Assembly: GCA_030490835.1 (NCBI GenBank)
Contig: CM059973.1
Span: forward strand, 59,958,008 to 60,022,007
Length of the DNA: 64,000 nucleotides
Origin: Annona cherimola
Lineage: Eukaryota; Streptophyta; Magnoliopsida; Magnoliales; Annonaceae
Direction of reading: 5' to 3'
Each line of letters begins with the position of its first letter. The first letter of the stretch is position 1. Positions 11,413 to 23,160 of this stretch are shown piece after piece. The notes below the pieces were generated by a model that made no database searches, had not been told where the DNA came from, and saw nothing but the letters and a program-made list of their open reading frames with translations. Position numbers and translations under genes: made by a program.

Positions 11413-13066
11413 TAGGGGTGGGAATCGGGGCGGGTCGGGACTAGGGGTGTAAATCGGGTCGGGTTGACTCGGGTTGGCACAAATACAACCCTAACCCACC
11501 TTGTAAAATCACAACCCAACCCTATTTTCAATCCTACTTTTCACATCTTAACCCAACCCTATTTCAACCCACCTCAAATCGGTTCGGTTCGGGTTAGAAA
11601 TCGGGCTAATAGATTACACATGTTATCAATGCTAGTTAAAGTTTTGTTCACCTGAATTTCTAAAATAATAAAAATAATGATAATTATAAAAACAATAAGT
11701 AACAATAAAAGTTCTACATAGCTCAAAAGTGGAGGATAAGTTTAGTAATTGATTCGTTTTTTTGTTTTTGTATTTTTGAGCAATCGATGTCTTCTGCAAG
11801 TCAAAAAGTGAAAGCCAAGTAAAATTATTACAGTAAATTATGCAAAATAGAAAAATGAATATTATAGTCTTACTTACCTTCTTAGTTGGCTTCCAATCAA
11901 AGCTACAAACATCTTAAGTTCTCAGTTGACCTGTTATGTTATTCTAAATCACCAATGCGAGCAAATATCTAAACAACTTATTTACGATGCAATATAAACA
12001 AATAATCCAAACACAATTTCACAACTAATTAACCAAATATATTTCCAAACCAAATAAATTCAAACAACATTTGACAACCAAATAGTCAAACAAATTTCCA
12101 AACTCAACACAATTTTATTTAAATATCTAAGCAATATGAATGAAATACACACTCATAAATATATGTAAATACATATCTTATGAAATCGGGTCGGGTCGGG
12201 TTGACCGACCCCTAACCCAACCCAACCCATTTTTAAAATCGGGTCGGGTTGAACCCATTTTTTAAAAACCAAATTTCCAAAACCTCAACCCAACCATGGT
12301 ATAAATCGGTTCGGGTTGATGCGGGCTCGGGTTGAACCCAACCCTATTTACACCCCTAGTCGGGACGGGTCAGGGTTTGTCCATACATTTCAAAAATCTT
12401 GTTTGACCCTTATTTTTATACCGGGTCGGGACAAGGTCGATTTGACCCTTACTTTTTTCTACTAGGTCTCGGGATAAAATTCGGGTCGGTATCAGACCGG
12501 TTTCGAGATAGCGGGTCGGGTCAAAAATATGAGTCAAATAAGATAATTTTCAGAATTTATATACCTATCAAACATTAGTATACATCTATACTAAATTTAA
12601 ATATTATATGTTTCAATATTTAACTAATTATTAAAAAACACATAATTAAGAAAACAAAATATTTGAAAATATAGTATACATTTATTAAAATAGGTTAATA
12701 TACAATTACACATAAGGGTTATATATGTATAAATTTTTTTTATTGATTTTTATATTGCTTTTTGAATAAATTAATTTTTTTATTGTTGATAGAGTTGATT
12801 ATAAAAAAGTGAGAAATTTGAAAGAAAATAATAATAATATTTAAATATAGGTTTATAATTTTTAATAAATTAGTATATGCGGGGCGGGTCGGACTCTTCG
12901 GGTCGGTATATGGTCGACCCACCCCGACTCTATTTTTGAATTCGGGTCAAAATGTCTGACCCATCCCTATACTGGGTCAAAAATATGTTGGTTTTACCTG
13001 GCCAAAAACGAATCGGATTAAAGCCGGGTCACGGGTCGACCCGCCCCAATTACCACACCTAACCTA
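11413..13066. mobile_element. Outer hAT-like non-autonomous element
   Basis: The left terminus TAGGGGTGGGAATCGGGG pairs with the right terminus CCCCAATTACCACACCTA (followed by ACCTA). The 8-bp duplication GGAGGAAC stands at 11405-11412 and 13067-13074. TAGGGGTG-type ends and 8-bp duplications are hallmarks of hAT elements. GC-rich CGGGTCGGGT blocks lie inside both ends, around an AT-rich centre with no transposase. It is interrupted by a second element at 11442-12358. Its right edge lies about 0.6 kb upstream of the Tubby-like gene leader. Confidence 0.8.
11442..12358. mobile_element. Inner hAT-like element nested in the outer one
   Basis: It begins TAGGGGTGTAAAT and ends ATTTACACCCCTA. GTCGGGAC stands at 11434-11441 and again at 12359-12366, a perfect 8-bp target duplication. 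Subterminal regions are rich in CGGGTCGGGTT and its inverse. The interior is AT-rich with no transposase frame, so it is non-autonomous. The outer element must be older. Confidence 0.85.
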
Positions 13067-13074
13067 GGAGGAAC

Positions 13075-13640
13075 GTGTATCCGGGGTTACAGACAATCCG
13101 GCGGGGGTGCACGTGAGAGGTTGCGTACAGCAGATGTACGCAGCTTATCATTGGACAAGGAACAGCCGAACAGCAGCAGATGATGATCTCATCCCACCGC
13201 AGCTTTTGCTTCTTCAACGCCCGAGCAGCGCACAGCGCGTCAAGACCGTCAAAAAGGCAACTTCGCCGCTTCGCGCAACACATTCTTTGCCAAAACCTCG
13301 CGATTTGCTGCCTGGCTTCCTGCGTTCCCTCTTCCAGTCCCACTCTTTCCTCCAAGCACAAAAGAAAAAGGAGTAAAAAAAGGAGCTTTTTTGCTTTGGC
13401 TGCTTTTCCACACCAAAATAATATATTTTTAATTTTAAAAAAAAGAAAAAAAGTCCGTTTCGTTTTCACGGAAGCTTCCTTGGCACGCCTTCTCCACCTC
13501 CGCCTTTACGTCGTCAAAGTCAAAACGCCGAGCTGCTGGGCAGCTTTCGAGGCGGCCATTTTCTTTTATTATCTTGCTTTCGCTCGCTGGTTCCTCCGTC
13601 AAGTAACGGAACGGAAAAGCTGGGAAGGGCTTTTCTTTTA
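13075..13640 (+). promoter_or_regulatory. Upstream region of the Tubby-like gene
   Basis: A GC-richer, CpG-containing stretch between the hAT insertion and the transcribed leader. A G-box CACGTG lies at 13110-13115 and an inverted CCAAT box (ATTGG) at 13150-13154. No convincing TATA box was found close to the leader; an AT-rich run at 13420-13450 is the only candidate. Overlapping open frames on both strands here reflect base composition, not genes. The transcription start cannot be placed from sequence alone. Confidence 0.45.
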
Positions 13641-14042
13641 TGTGTTTTTTCCAGGGTTTTCCCACAAGTAGATTGGAGTGAAGCTTGGAATCCGGGCTTC
13701 GTGCGAGAAAAGGAAGAGAGAGAGAGAGAGAGAGGAGGAAAGCGGGGGTTCGAAGAGAAGGATCGGAATCTGACGAAATTCGAGGGTTTTTTGGGCTGCT
13801 GGAATTACAGATCTGTGAAGTAATTCGAGGTATTCTTTCGGAGTTCCTTGATACCGGTTTGTCTTTGGTCGGAAGCTCACCTCTGCAAGATCTCAGCTGC
13901 TCTGCAGATATTTTGAGGGAAAGTTGCTGCTTTGGCTCGAGATCTTGCGGCTGCGTCGATGTCTCGGGTCTAGACTCGGGAATTCTTCGGAGGGGACTGT
14001 TGGAACTTGGATCTTTCTATATCCTTCTACGTTGGTATTCAG
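13641..14042 (+). other. Probable 5' UTR exon of the Tubby-like gene
   Basis: Its position and composition fit a plant leader: a (GA)n run at about 13713-13733, CpG-rich sequence, and an end at TATTCAG/GTTGG (14042) that could serve as a donor. A second leader exon would start after TTTTTGCAG at 14741 and run to the ATG at 14837. The leader contains an upstream ATG at 13685 with a long open frame. Exact borders are inferred from splice-like sequences only. Confidence 0.4.
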
Positions 14043-14740
14043 GTTGGTGTTTTAATTTTACCCGATCTAGCGAGCATTTGCAGTCCTGGACGTAGCGCAT
14101 GCTGGATATGATTCTTGCAATTATGATTGTAATTAGTAAGCCTTATTGTTTCCTTCTTTTTCGGTTTTGGTTTACTTTTTCTTCAATTATTCGTGTTCAC
14201 GTGAATGCAACTTGGGGTGTCTGCGGCTAATTTTTTGGTCGGTGGTTCGGAAATTTGATAATTTGGAGTTGATTTGTGGCCTGGCTATGAACTATATTTT
14301 AGCTGTAAAATCTAAACATTTGGTGTCAGAATTCCTCACCTGGATGATGCCACGTGGTATTGATTGCATGAAGTTTTTGTCTTTCATCTTCATTTGTTGT
14401 CAATTGATTCAATGATATCGTCCATGCATGAGTGTCTATTTAAATCTCCTAGTCGGCACTTCCTTGTAGATGCAGTTGGAAGAGTAGGAAAACCGTGTGG
14501 TATGGGTATTCAAGCTTAATTCGTGAACGTTCTGCAGCACAGGAATTGAATGCTTAAAAATATCTGAGCAATTCATTAGTTGTTTACTGAATCTGATTGG
14601 AAGTATAGTTTTTCCTTTTTTTTTTTTTTTTTTTTCTCTCCTTCCATAGATAGAACAGAAGAAAATATTTATTGTTGTTTCCTTAGATGGGGGTGCTCAT
14701 CGGAAATATTTCTTTGTATCCTGCATTTTACTTTTTGCAG
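14043..14740 (+). other. Probable intron in the 5' leader
   Basis: It starts GTTGGTG and ends with a pyrimidine-rich tract and TTTTTGCAG. It is T-rich, with a run of about 20 T at 14615-14637. No repeats or genes were recognised. A leader intron is inferred from the splice sites and from the AT-rich character against the GC-rich exon before it. Confidence 0.4.
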
Positions 14741-14836
14741 CTGACGAATTTCGACGTGGATGATTAAGTGGTTCGTGTGCTTGTAGCAGTTGCAAACCAA
14801 GTGATCTGTGAATCTTCTTCTCTCTTTGTGGGTTTG

Positions 14837-17800
14837 ATGTCGTTCCGTAGCATAGTCCGTGATGTGAGGGATGGGTTTGGGAGCTTGTCAAGGCGGGGTT
14901 TTGAAGTGAGGTTGTCAGGACATCACAGGGGAAAATCTCAAGGAGCAGCATGTGAGCTTGATGATGGGCCGTTACTTATTCAACAGAGCTGTTGGGCAAA
15001 CCTCCCACCAGAATTACTCCGTGATGTGATTAAGAGGCTGGAGGCAAATGAAAATTGCTGGCCTGCCCGGAAACATGTGGTGGCCTGTGCGGCTGTATGC
15101 AGATCATGGAGGGAGATGTGTAAGGAGATTGTTAAGAGCCCAGAAGCTTGTGGAAAGCTTACCTTTCCGGTCTCCTTGAAGCAGGTGGTTGTTTTATCCT
15201 CTTACAACTATTCCTTTTATCTGATTTAGGGTTGATGAAATATTTGCCATCTCTGAGTGCTATGTTTCATTGTTGTCTATGTATATCTCCTTTCCTTTAT
15301 GGAAATAAGCTTCTATATCTATTCTTTGTGGTAAAAAGCAAAGCTCCATTGATATAGGCCTGCCTACATAGCAACTGCTCGTATTTCCTTTTCTAGTTTT
15401 CCAACTTTGTGATTCTGTTGATATTTCCCACTTGCTTACTTCTATTACATGATTTTGTTGATTAGATGAATTACAAATTTTAATCGTTTAGGCATTAGAT
15501 CCATTGATAATGCAGGCAGACTGGATCATGCAAAGAAATAAGGAAAGCGAATGGATGAAAATTCTTAGTTTTACGTATGGAGAGGAAAGGTGTCTTTTGG
15601 ATTGATCCTATGTTTGCATGTTGTCTATGTTCTCACGGGAATTGACCAATGACAACTGTTTGAGTATAGAGATGCAAGTGTGGTTCTGCTACATATAGAC
15701 ACAGGATCATAGTTCAGTTTCCCCTTTATATTTTCATGCCTGTTTTGCATGCAACTACCATTCGTCCTTTTGTTTTAATAAAAAAAAAGAGAAGGAAAAC
15801 GGAAGTAAGGGAGAGAAAAATGAACTGTAATATAGAAACTTTTATCTGGGTTAAATTTTTTATATTTAGAAAGGAGATGTTATTTGATGACATCATTTTT
15901 TTGACTTTTATAGCCAGGGCCTCGGGATGGCACCATTCAATGCTTCATCAAGAGGGACAAAGCAAATGTAACCTATCGCCTGTACTTGTGCCTTGGCTCC
16001 AGTAAGCTTTCTTACGTAACTTTGTTGTTGTAATTCCATTATGATGATCTTGGTGCCAACTAGGTGTGTTTTGAACAAGCTGAACCTATCATGCAACTGA
16101 TTCATCTATTGACGCCACCCATTTGATGTCAAGGCCAGTGGTTTTATTATCGATATTATACGCAAATTATGAGAATAATTTCTTTTCCAGCAGTCACCAA
16201 TTCGATAAATTGTTGGAAAATGATAAGCTGGTAGTTCTCAGCAATTTATAGATAGTATTCATGAAGTTATTCATACTGTCATTGATATTTGAAAAAATTC
16301 TCAATACCGTCTTTGATATTTGAATTGATTGGAAGAGATTTTCAATGTTATTGTTTAGCCCTAAATGGTAGTATTGGTTCGGTGGTCACAACACTCATTT
16401 TAGACATTGTTTGTCATCCAGAGCTTTGGAAACACATTTTTTATTCTTTGAAACTACCATTCTTTCACAGAGAAAGTCAACCCAAAATTTTTATTTATGA
16501 TTTTGAGGGGGGAAGTTTTCTTTTTTCAAGATCACATTCAAAATTTTCCTCTTTTTATTTTTTTACCGGTAAAGTTCCTGATAAAATGATATTATCTTCA
16601 ATAAAATATGATCATTACTTTCCCCTATGGCTATGTAGGTTTTCATTGATATCAAGAAGCACTGGTCAGGATTGATTAGGAGATGTTGCAATGGCAGCAT
16701 GCTAATCGCTAATTTCATGTTTATTTTAGCTATCTTTTTTTTCTATAAATACATATTAGTCTGTCGATGGTGTCAGATTAGGGCATCTCAGTGAATATTT
16801 GTTGGCTGTTAAAATTGCACTGATTGTTATGTCATCAGCATGGATTACCAAGTAGTTTTCCCAGTTTCTGTAGGTTGTTGCTTTGATTCTAAGAGTTCTT
16901 CCATAAATCGGTGGTTGGCAAAATTTAATGTTAGGTATACCATCCTCATTATTGTAATCTGTTCTCCCAACTAAATGGGCAACTGTATGGAATTATGGAT
17001 CATATTGTGCCACTTCTGTTCATCTTGGGTTGTCCTTGGTTAGCACTAGTGGTTGAATGTCTTTTCTGAGGACTTTTAGCCATGTCCTTCTTGGTTTACA
17101 CCCAATTCTTTGTCTTGCATTTGGATAAATTTATTTCCTTCTAACCTTTGCAGTCTACGTCTCCTCTTCTTCTTATAAAGAAAACTACCTGTGTCCAGTT
17201 TTCCTCTTTTCTCTTTTAAGTTTTGAGGTGAACTCTGGATGCACGTTCCACTTTTGGCTGTATCCCGAATATGCCTACAAAATTTTCAAAATTCCAAATG
17301 TATGTTGAACAGATACACAGACAGAGTTGGATCTGTCAGTTACCAACATTTCATTTGTTATAAAATTTGAAAATGTGAAAACTGACCATTTGACAAATTC
17401 CAAATATATGCACAAATTTCTTGCTTTTTGATATACACATAACTTTTGGACTTAATTCCAAATACATACGAATTTTGGCACTTTAAAAAGTTTCAATTTT
17501 TTTACAAAACAAACTTAGTGATTAAAATAGAAACTATGAGCACACAAAATTGCATTTTAACACATGTTTTAGAATTTTGCAAAATAGACCCTATAATGTT
17601 TAATTTGTGCAAAATGAGCCCTTCATATTTGTGATTTTCAACGAAGGGTCTGTTTGGTATGAGGTAAAAAAAATAAGGGAAAATCTTCTGCAAAAATAAT
17701 AATTAGAAGTAAAAAAATAAAGATTACATAGATAGGATAATTGTATGAAAAGATGTCAAAAAAGATTAAAATATAGAGATAGTAATAGAAAAAGTAGAGC

Positions 17801-20800
17801 ATTTAGTTAAAATGTCAAATCATATCAAAAGGTGTGTAGGAAGGAGGGATTATATATTTTTTTTACATGTTACCAAGTGGACCCTAAGTGGGGAAGAAGA
17901 AACAGCTATACAAGCTGTCTTAACGTTACTTTCAACATTTTAAAAGGCCCCATAAGTTTCAATTTTTTGCAAAACTGACCCCGCAGTTGACCTACTTTTA
18001 CTAGCGTATTACCAAATTTTTTAAGATGTTAAAAGTATGCCAAGACAACGTATAAAAGCATTCTTCTTGCCCATTTAGGTCTGTTTGGTAAGATGTGAAA
18101 AAAAAAAGAAAGAAAAATCCTTCTCCTACGTACATACCTTTTGATATAATTTGATACTTAATTACCTAACTACTTTACTTTTCTATTATTATTACCTCTA
18201 CATTCCAATCACTTTTTCGCATCTTTCTATACAATTATTTTATCTATTCTTTCCTTCTTTTTATTCCTAATCATTACCTCTATTAAACCACTCAATTTTT
18301 ATTTTTTATTTTTAAATTTTCCTTTCCCACATTTTTAAACCTCTTCCCATGCAGACCCTTGGTTGACAAATCTCAAGAATGAAGGGCTTATTTTGTAAAT
18401 ATTCAAATTAATTGCAAAGTTTCTTTTGCAAAAGTTTAAATGTATTTTGTAGAATGCCAAGATTTATCCGTATATTTGGAATAAGGTACAAAAGTCGTGT
18501 GTATATTTTGAATAAGGCTGGAAATTCAAATTTACAATTGGAGCTAATCTAGTGGGTTGTTTTGCGATATTAAAATTTTATAATGGATGAGAAAACAGCC
18601 AGTTTTAGTTGACTGAATTGGATGGTGTTTGTATGTGTATCATTATGTTCAAACATAGTTTGTAAGACACCGGTCATTTACAACCAGTCCAAATATCCAT
18701 TAATTTTTTTAAAAGTATTTTAAAATAAAACCGTTAATCTAGATATACATAATCTATACACCAATTTTTATCAATTTTGGATGTGTACACATCATTTTTT
18801 GAATTTTAAACACGGGTATTGTGGTCATTTTCGCATGTTGAAAATGACCACAATAACACTATGTTTAAAATTCAAAAAAAAAAAAATATATACACACCTT
18901 TAAAAGGGTAAATCTTGGTTCATATATAATATACATCTGGATTATTAATTCAAAAAAAAATTGCTTAGGACACCTAGAAGTTATTTCCTATCGATTATTA
19001 AAGCCTGTACAATTTTGGCAAGAATAGCAACTGTTAATTTCATTGGACCTTTGTAAACGGCTGGTCTTCATCAAGTTTCAGAATTTGTGAATCTTTTAAC
19101 TAAAACAAGTATGTACAAATTTTGCATGGAAAACCATATCATATGTAATTTGATTTTTCCTGGGCCATTTTTCCTTTTTTATTTTTTAATTGTCTGTTCG
19201 GTTGGATGGGAATGACATTTGAGATTAGAAAATTAGGGTTGTGGTGGGTATCTGTCACATTGTATATTGGGACATGACAAGTATCGGTGATAATGAAGAA
19301 AAATAAGGTTGTCATGTAGTGGGAGATGGGAAGTAAGGTGGTTATATATCGGGAGAGGATAAGATTCAGAATATTCCAAATCTTGAGTAGCGAAACAACC
19401 CGGCAGAGATGAATATTCTGTTATTGTTGGTTGACTTGATATGCATGCATGCAAACAGGCATGTGCAGGCTTTCTAATTAAAAATTTAAACTTTTATAGC
19501 TCTGCTGGGTGAAAATGGCAAGTTCCTTCTCTCTGCAAAAAGAAACCGGAGGACTACTTGCACTGAGTACTTAATCTCTATGGATCCTGACAGCATATCA
19601 AGATCAAGCAGCACCTACATTGGGAAATTAAGGTAATAGAACTCTTTCTGCAAGCTTCTATCATTTGATGACTGCATGACTGCGGTATTTAAATAAAAGT
19701 AATGCGGGACGTGAAGATATTTTCATAAATTTGGGTTTAGATTGTTTTAAGATGTTTATTTCTATTTTGGAAGATCTTCTAGATATATTTAGAAGATCTC
19801 CTAGAACATTTTAGAATCTGTTTAAAATAAGTATATATATTTTAAGTTTACTTCCTTAAGAAGTTTACTTAAAATATACAATTTCCTTTTGTAGAAAGAT
19901 TTTCTTAGGATATTTTATAATCTGTTTAAAATAAGCATATATCTATTTTATGTTTACTTCCTTAAGAAGTTTACTTAAAATATACAATTTCTTTTTCTAG
20001 AAGGATTTCATTTGTTATGATTAGGTGGTATGTTTACCTATAAATACAACCCTTGTAAGCTCTAAAGGGGCATCAGTTTTGAGAATTATAAAGAAGTGTC
20101 TCTTGGTTTTTTTCCCTTCTACTCCTCTTTTCTTTATCTTTCCCCTTATTCTTCTACTCCTTCTACCTTCCTTCTTCTATTCTCGTCTCTTTAGAGGTCC
20201 CTTCCTCCTCCTTCTACCTTCCTTCTTCTATTCTCATCTCTTTAGAGGTCCCTTCCTCTTTCTTCTATTTTCTTCTCTACCCATCCTACATCAAAAAGGT
20301 GGAAGTACAATTACAGCGTATGTGGGTAAAGACATCAACTTTCAAAACAGCGAGGTCTTTGTTCTGCAAGCTGATAAAACCAGATCAAACTGGTATTTTG
20401 AGCTACCTTAGCCGCTAAATCTTTCATGACCAAGTTGAAGTCACTTCAGAAAGTGGTTTTGTTGAGTCTCACACATGACCAAGAAGTATCATTTTAGCTA
20501 GCTAATTGATGTTTTCAATTGATCTTATAAATTGGCCATTGCATTGTCTTTAAACAGGTCAAATTTCCTGGGTACCAAGTTCATTATCTATGACACACAG
20601 CCTCCCCACAACGGAGCACGTGTACCCCTGCCAGGTCGGACAAGTCGTAGATTTTATTCAAAGAAGGTCTCTCCAAAAGTCCCTAGTGGAAGCTATAACA
20701 TTGCTCAGGTAGCATATGAACTCAATGTGCTGGGGACTCGTGGCCCACGCCGGATGCATTGCACCATGCACTCCATTCCTGCCTCCTCTCTTGATGCTGG

Positions 20801-21266
20801 TGGGACAGTTCCTGGGCAGCCAGAGCTCCTTCCCCGCTCCCTTGAAGACTCATTTGGGAGCATTTCCTTCTCAAAATCCATGGACCACTCAGTTGAGTTT
20901 AGCAGCTCAAGGTTCTCAGACATAACTGGCATTGGTGATGATGGTGAAGATATCAAAGAGAGGCCACTGGTCCTCCGAAACAAGGCCCCAAGGTGGCATG
21001 AACAGCTGCAGTGCTGGTGCCTGAACTTCAGGGGACGGGTAACAGTTGCTTCTGTAAAGAACTTCCAGCTCATTGCTGCCACACAGCCAGCTGCGGGAGC
21101 ACCAACACCTGCACAGCCGGCTCCACCGGAGCATGATAAAATCATTCTGCAATTCGGCAAGGTTGCAAAAGATATGTTTACCATGGATTACCGGTATCCA
21201 CTTTCCGCGTTTCAAGCATTCGCAATCTGCTTGAGTAGCTTCGACACCAAATTGGCCTGTGAATAG
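14837..21266 (+). CDS. Tubby-like F-box protein (TLP), four coding exons
   Basis: Exons 14837-15184, 15914-16001, 19500-19632 and 20558-21266 have GT/AG borders and join to 425 codons, a usual TLP length. An F-box lies at residues about 50-105 ([20 protein letters not shown]). The tubby barrel runs from about 117 to the end. Both tubby signatures are present: [14 protein letters not shown] at 347-360 and [16 protein letters not shown] at the C terminus. Lys188 and Arg190 (GKLRSN) match the phosphoinositide-binding pair known in tubby and in AtTLP3. Known role of the family: an SCF ubiquitin-ligase adaptor tethered to the plasma membrane by PIP2 and released upon stress or hormone signals. A Pro/Ala-rich loop (366-382) sits inside the barrel. 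The [13 protein letters not shown] start is typical of the family. It appears intact; the family member number cannot be told. Confidence 0.97.
16002..17393 (+). other. First part of the long third intron, nothing recognised
   Basis: Intron sequence between coding exons 2 and 3 (16002-19499 in total). No gene or clear repeat was seen in this part. A 128-codon open frame at 16289-16675 has no recognisable domain. Confidence 0.5.
17394..18515. mobile_element. Long-TIR element inside the TLP intron
   Basis: The left end (ATTCCAAATATATGCAC, ACTTTTGGACTTAATTCC) is inverted at the right end (GTATATTTGGAATAAGG, TACAAAAGTCGTGTGTATA). The ends resemble those of the element at 9983-10436. The interior holds two MITE-A-like copies in opposite orientation (17645-17880, 18070-18350), each flanked by CTGTTTGGTA-type words. 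The TIRs suggest a Mutator-like element; no target duplication was resolved. Confidence 0.5.
18657..18980. mobile_element. Foldback MITE-B copy in the TLP intron
   Basis: A hairpin is centred at about 18840: GTGGTCATTTTCGCATG pairs with TTGAAAATGACCACAAT. Outer arms carry GTAAGACACCGGTC (left) and GGACACC (right), plus ACCGTTAATCTAGATATA against TATACATCTGGATTATTAA. It lies about 0.5 kb before the acceptor of coding exon 3, without apparent damage to the splice site. Confidence 0.6.
19700..20293 (+). mobile_element. Probable solo LTR in the last TLP intron
   Basis: AAAAG stands on both sides (19695-19699, 20294-20298). A TATA-like CCTATAAATACAACCC lies at about 20037, followed by a pyrimidine-rich leader, as in a plant LTR. 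The first base pair TA would be a mutated TG; the end is CA. Inside are two tandem duplications: a roughly 105-bp unit (about 19810-19895 and 19915-20000; AATCTGTTTAAAATAAG) and a roughly 50-bp unit (CTCTTTAGAGGTCCCTTCCT, twice, about 20190-20255). A 128-codon frame here is non-genic. Confidence 0.5.
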
Positions 21267-21830
21267 AGAGGGAGAGAATAATGTATGGTTGGATGGAAAT
21301 AGGCTGCAGTATTGATCATAAGTTCATGTTATTGTCTTACTAATTGCTCGGGCATTCAGACATTTGCCTACATGTTGTGTTTTCCATTTGATCCCGTGCA
21401 TTTACTGAGCTTCACTTGCATAAGGCTTCTGGATGGATGGGCTTCATGCATTTCCGGGGCTTCTCTTGTTTAAGGCGCCTGGCAGGTCGACGTCTGCCAG
21501 CTTGTATGTGGAGAAGAATGCAAGTGAAATTGAAGGTGATCCTTTTTCTATTTTCCCCTTCTTTCCTTTTATTGTTGTTCACTTGTGCTTGCTACCCCAA
21601 CTTATCATCTGACTTGTTGGGGACTCATAAAGGAGTTCTCCTTTTCATGGTTGTCACAACCAAAATGCGAGAATTGGTTGTGACCGGTAGAGGTGCACAT
21701 GAGCTTAGTTAGTGATATTGGAGTCTGAGTCGATCAATCACTCGTTAGCGTAGGAGATGTAACTTTAAACTACTGTGCAGGAACACTACATTCGTTTTAG
21801 TGCTGTACTTTGATGCTTCTCATTTTTTCT
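21267..21830 (+). other. Probable 3' UTR of the Tubby-like gene
   Basis: Sequence after the stop keeps moderate GC content until about 21.8 kb, where low-complexity T runs begin. A near-upstream AATAAT lies at about 21278; no canonical AATAAA was seen. A 98-codon open frame at 21416-21712 has no recognisable domain and most likely lies in the UTR. Confidence 0.35.
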
Positions 21831-22114
21831 ATTGTGTGACTTTGAATCAGCATTATGTTGGTTTTGAACGGTGGAAAGCTTTCTTAGAATCTTCCCTTTT
21901 TTTTTTTTTTCCTTTTTTGGGAAAATAGACGATATTGTTTTTTATAACAAAGAATTGCAGTTTTTTACGGCGAATGATATTATGTAAGATTGTCGCGCAG
22001 ACACTTGTACTACTGCTAGGTGCTATTCCACCATGTTGTCTAGTCCAATGAAAGGATAATGATATAATGCATGTTCACGATTCCAATGAAAGGATGATTA
22101 TGTGAGGTATTTGA

Positions 22115-22540
22115 TTAAATGCACCCGGGTGCACCTAGATCTGGTGCACGGGTGCAAAAACCTATTTTTTATTTTTTAATAAAATTGCTAATTTTTTTTT
22201 TTTTTTGATGGAAATAAAATTGCTAATTTAAGTGTGTTTAATATATAAAATAATTTTTACCATGTTTAGGACTTGTTTATATATTTTTTGATTTTTCAAA
22301 AATAGTGATATTTTAGTCATTTTTAAATGGCGAAAATGCTCCTGTTTTTAAAAATTTGAAAAAAGTATTTATAAATATTAAAAAATGGTAAAACTTTATT
22401 TATATGTTAAATATATTTAGATCAATAGTTGCATAATTTTTTTTTTTTAAAATACAAAAATTGTGTTTTTGTATTTTTTTTTTGATGAAGTGTTTTTGTA
22501 TTTGGGTATATTGAAATTAAGTGCATTCGGGTGCATAGTT
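22115..22540. mobile_element. Foldback MITE-B copy with GCACCCGGGTGCA end
   Basis: The left end has ATGCACCCGGGTGCACCTAG and GGTGCACGGGTGCAAAAAC; the right end has AAGTGCATTCGGGTGCATAG. The interior repeats AAAATTGCTAATTT twice around a T-run, followed by the core word AATTTTTACCATGTTTAGG and its inverse near 22385-22400. It is the longest and most typical copy of the family in the window. Confidence 0.65.
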
Positions 22541-22678
22541 TTGCGGTCAATATATACATATTAAAGTAAATAATTCTAATTAGAATGAATAAGATAGATG
22601 TTAACTTTATAATCGCATAGGGTCCATTTGCAATAGTCTGTATTATAATTATAGTGCAGTTTAAATGCATTTGAATAA

Positions 22679-22742
<64 letters not shown>

Positions 22743-23056
22743 GAAATGATCCAGTGCATGCGACTGCACCGTGTAGTCCATTTCTCATAAATCCACCCCA
22801 CTCATTGTATTTAGAATTATTCACTTTATTACCATACCAATTTTCATCCAAATCCAACATGTGTGTAGTCTCCATCTTAAAATGGTACAAAATCAACGTA
22901 ATAAAATAGTTTAATGTAAATATCAAGTTTAAAGTGGTTTTTTCAACATCTAAACCGTCTAAAGTATGATTTATATATGGATAAATGAGTGTATAAAGTT
23001 TCATTACAATCTAATGTGTGGGGTTCATTTTACAGCCGACTGCACACGATCATATC

Positions 23057-23097
<41 letters not shown>

Positions 23098-23160
23098 CAA
23101 TAGTCTGCACGGTGCAGTCGCATGCACTGAATTATTTCCCTATATATATATATATATGCA
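22679..23160. mobile_element. MITE-C flanked by (TA)n microsatellites
   Basis: A (TA)n run at about 22681-22740 and another at 23059-23093 flank a roughly 318-bp unit that starts GGGAAATGATCCAGTGCATG and ends ACTGCACACGATCATATCCC. A further partial end (CGGTGCAGTCGCATGCACTG) lies at about 23109-23128, followed by (TA)n to 23158. The same unit occurs three times at 59.4-60.5 kb. The short frames of Ile-Tyr repeats are microsatellite translations. Confidence 0.7.

Noticed and set aside
13059..13671. Overlapping frames of 65-163 codons on both strands before the TLP gene
   Set aside because: The frames conflict on both strands, show no domain, and fit the GC-richer promoter/leader composition.
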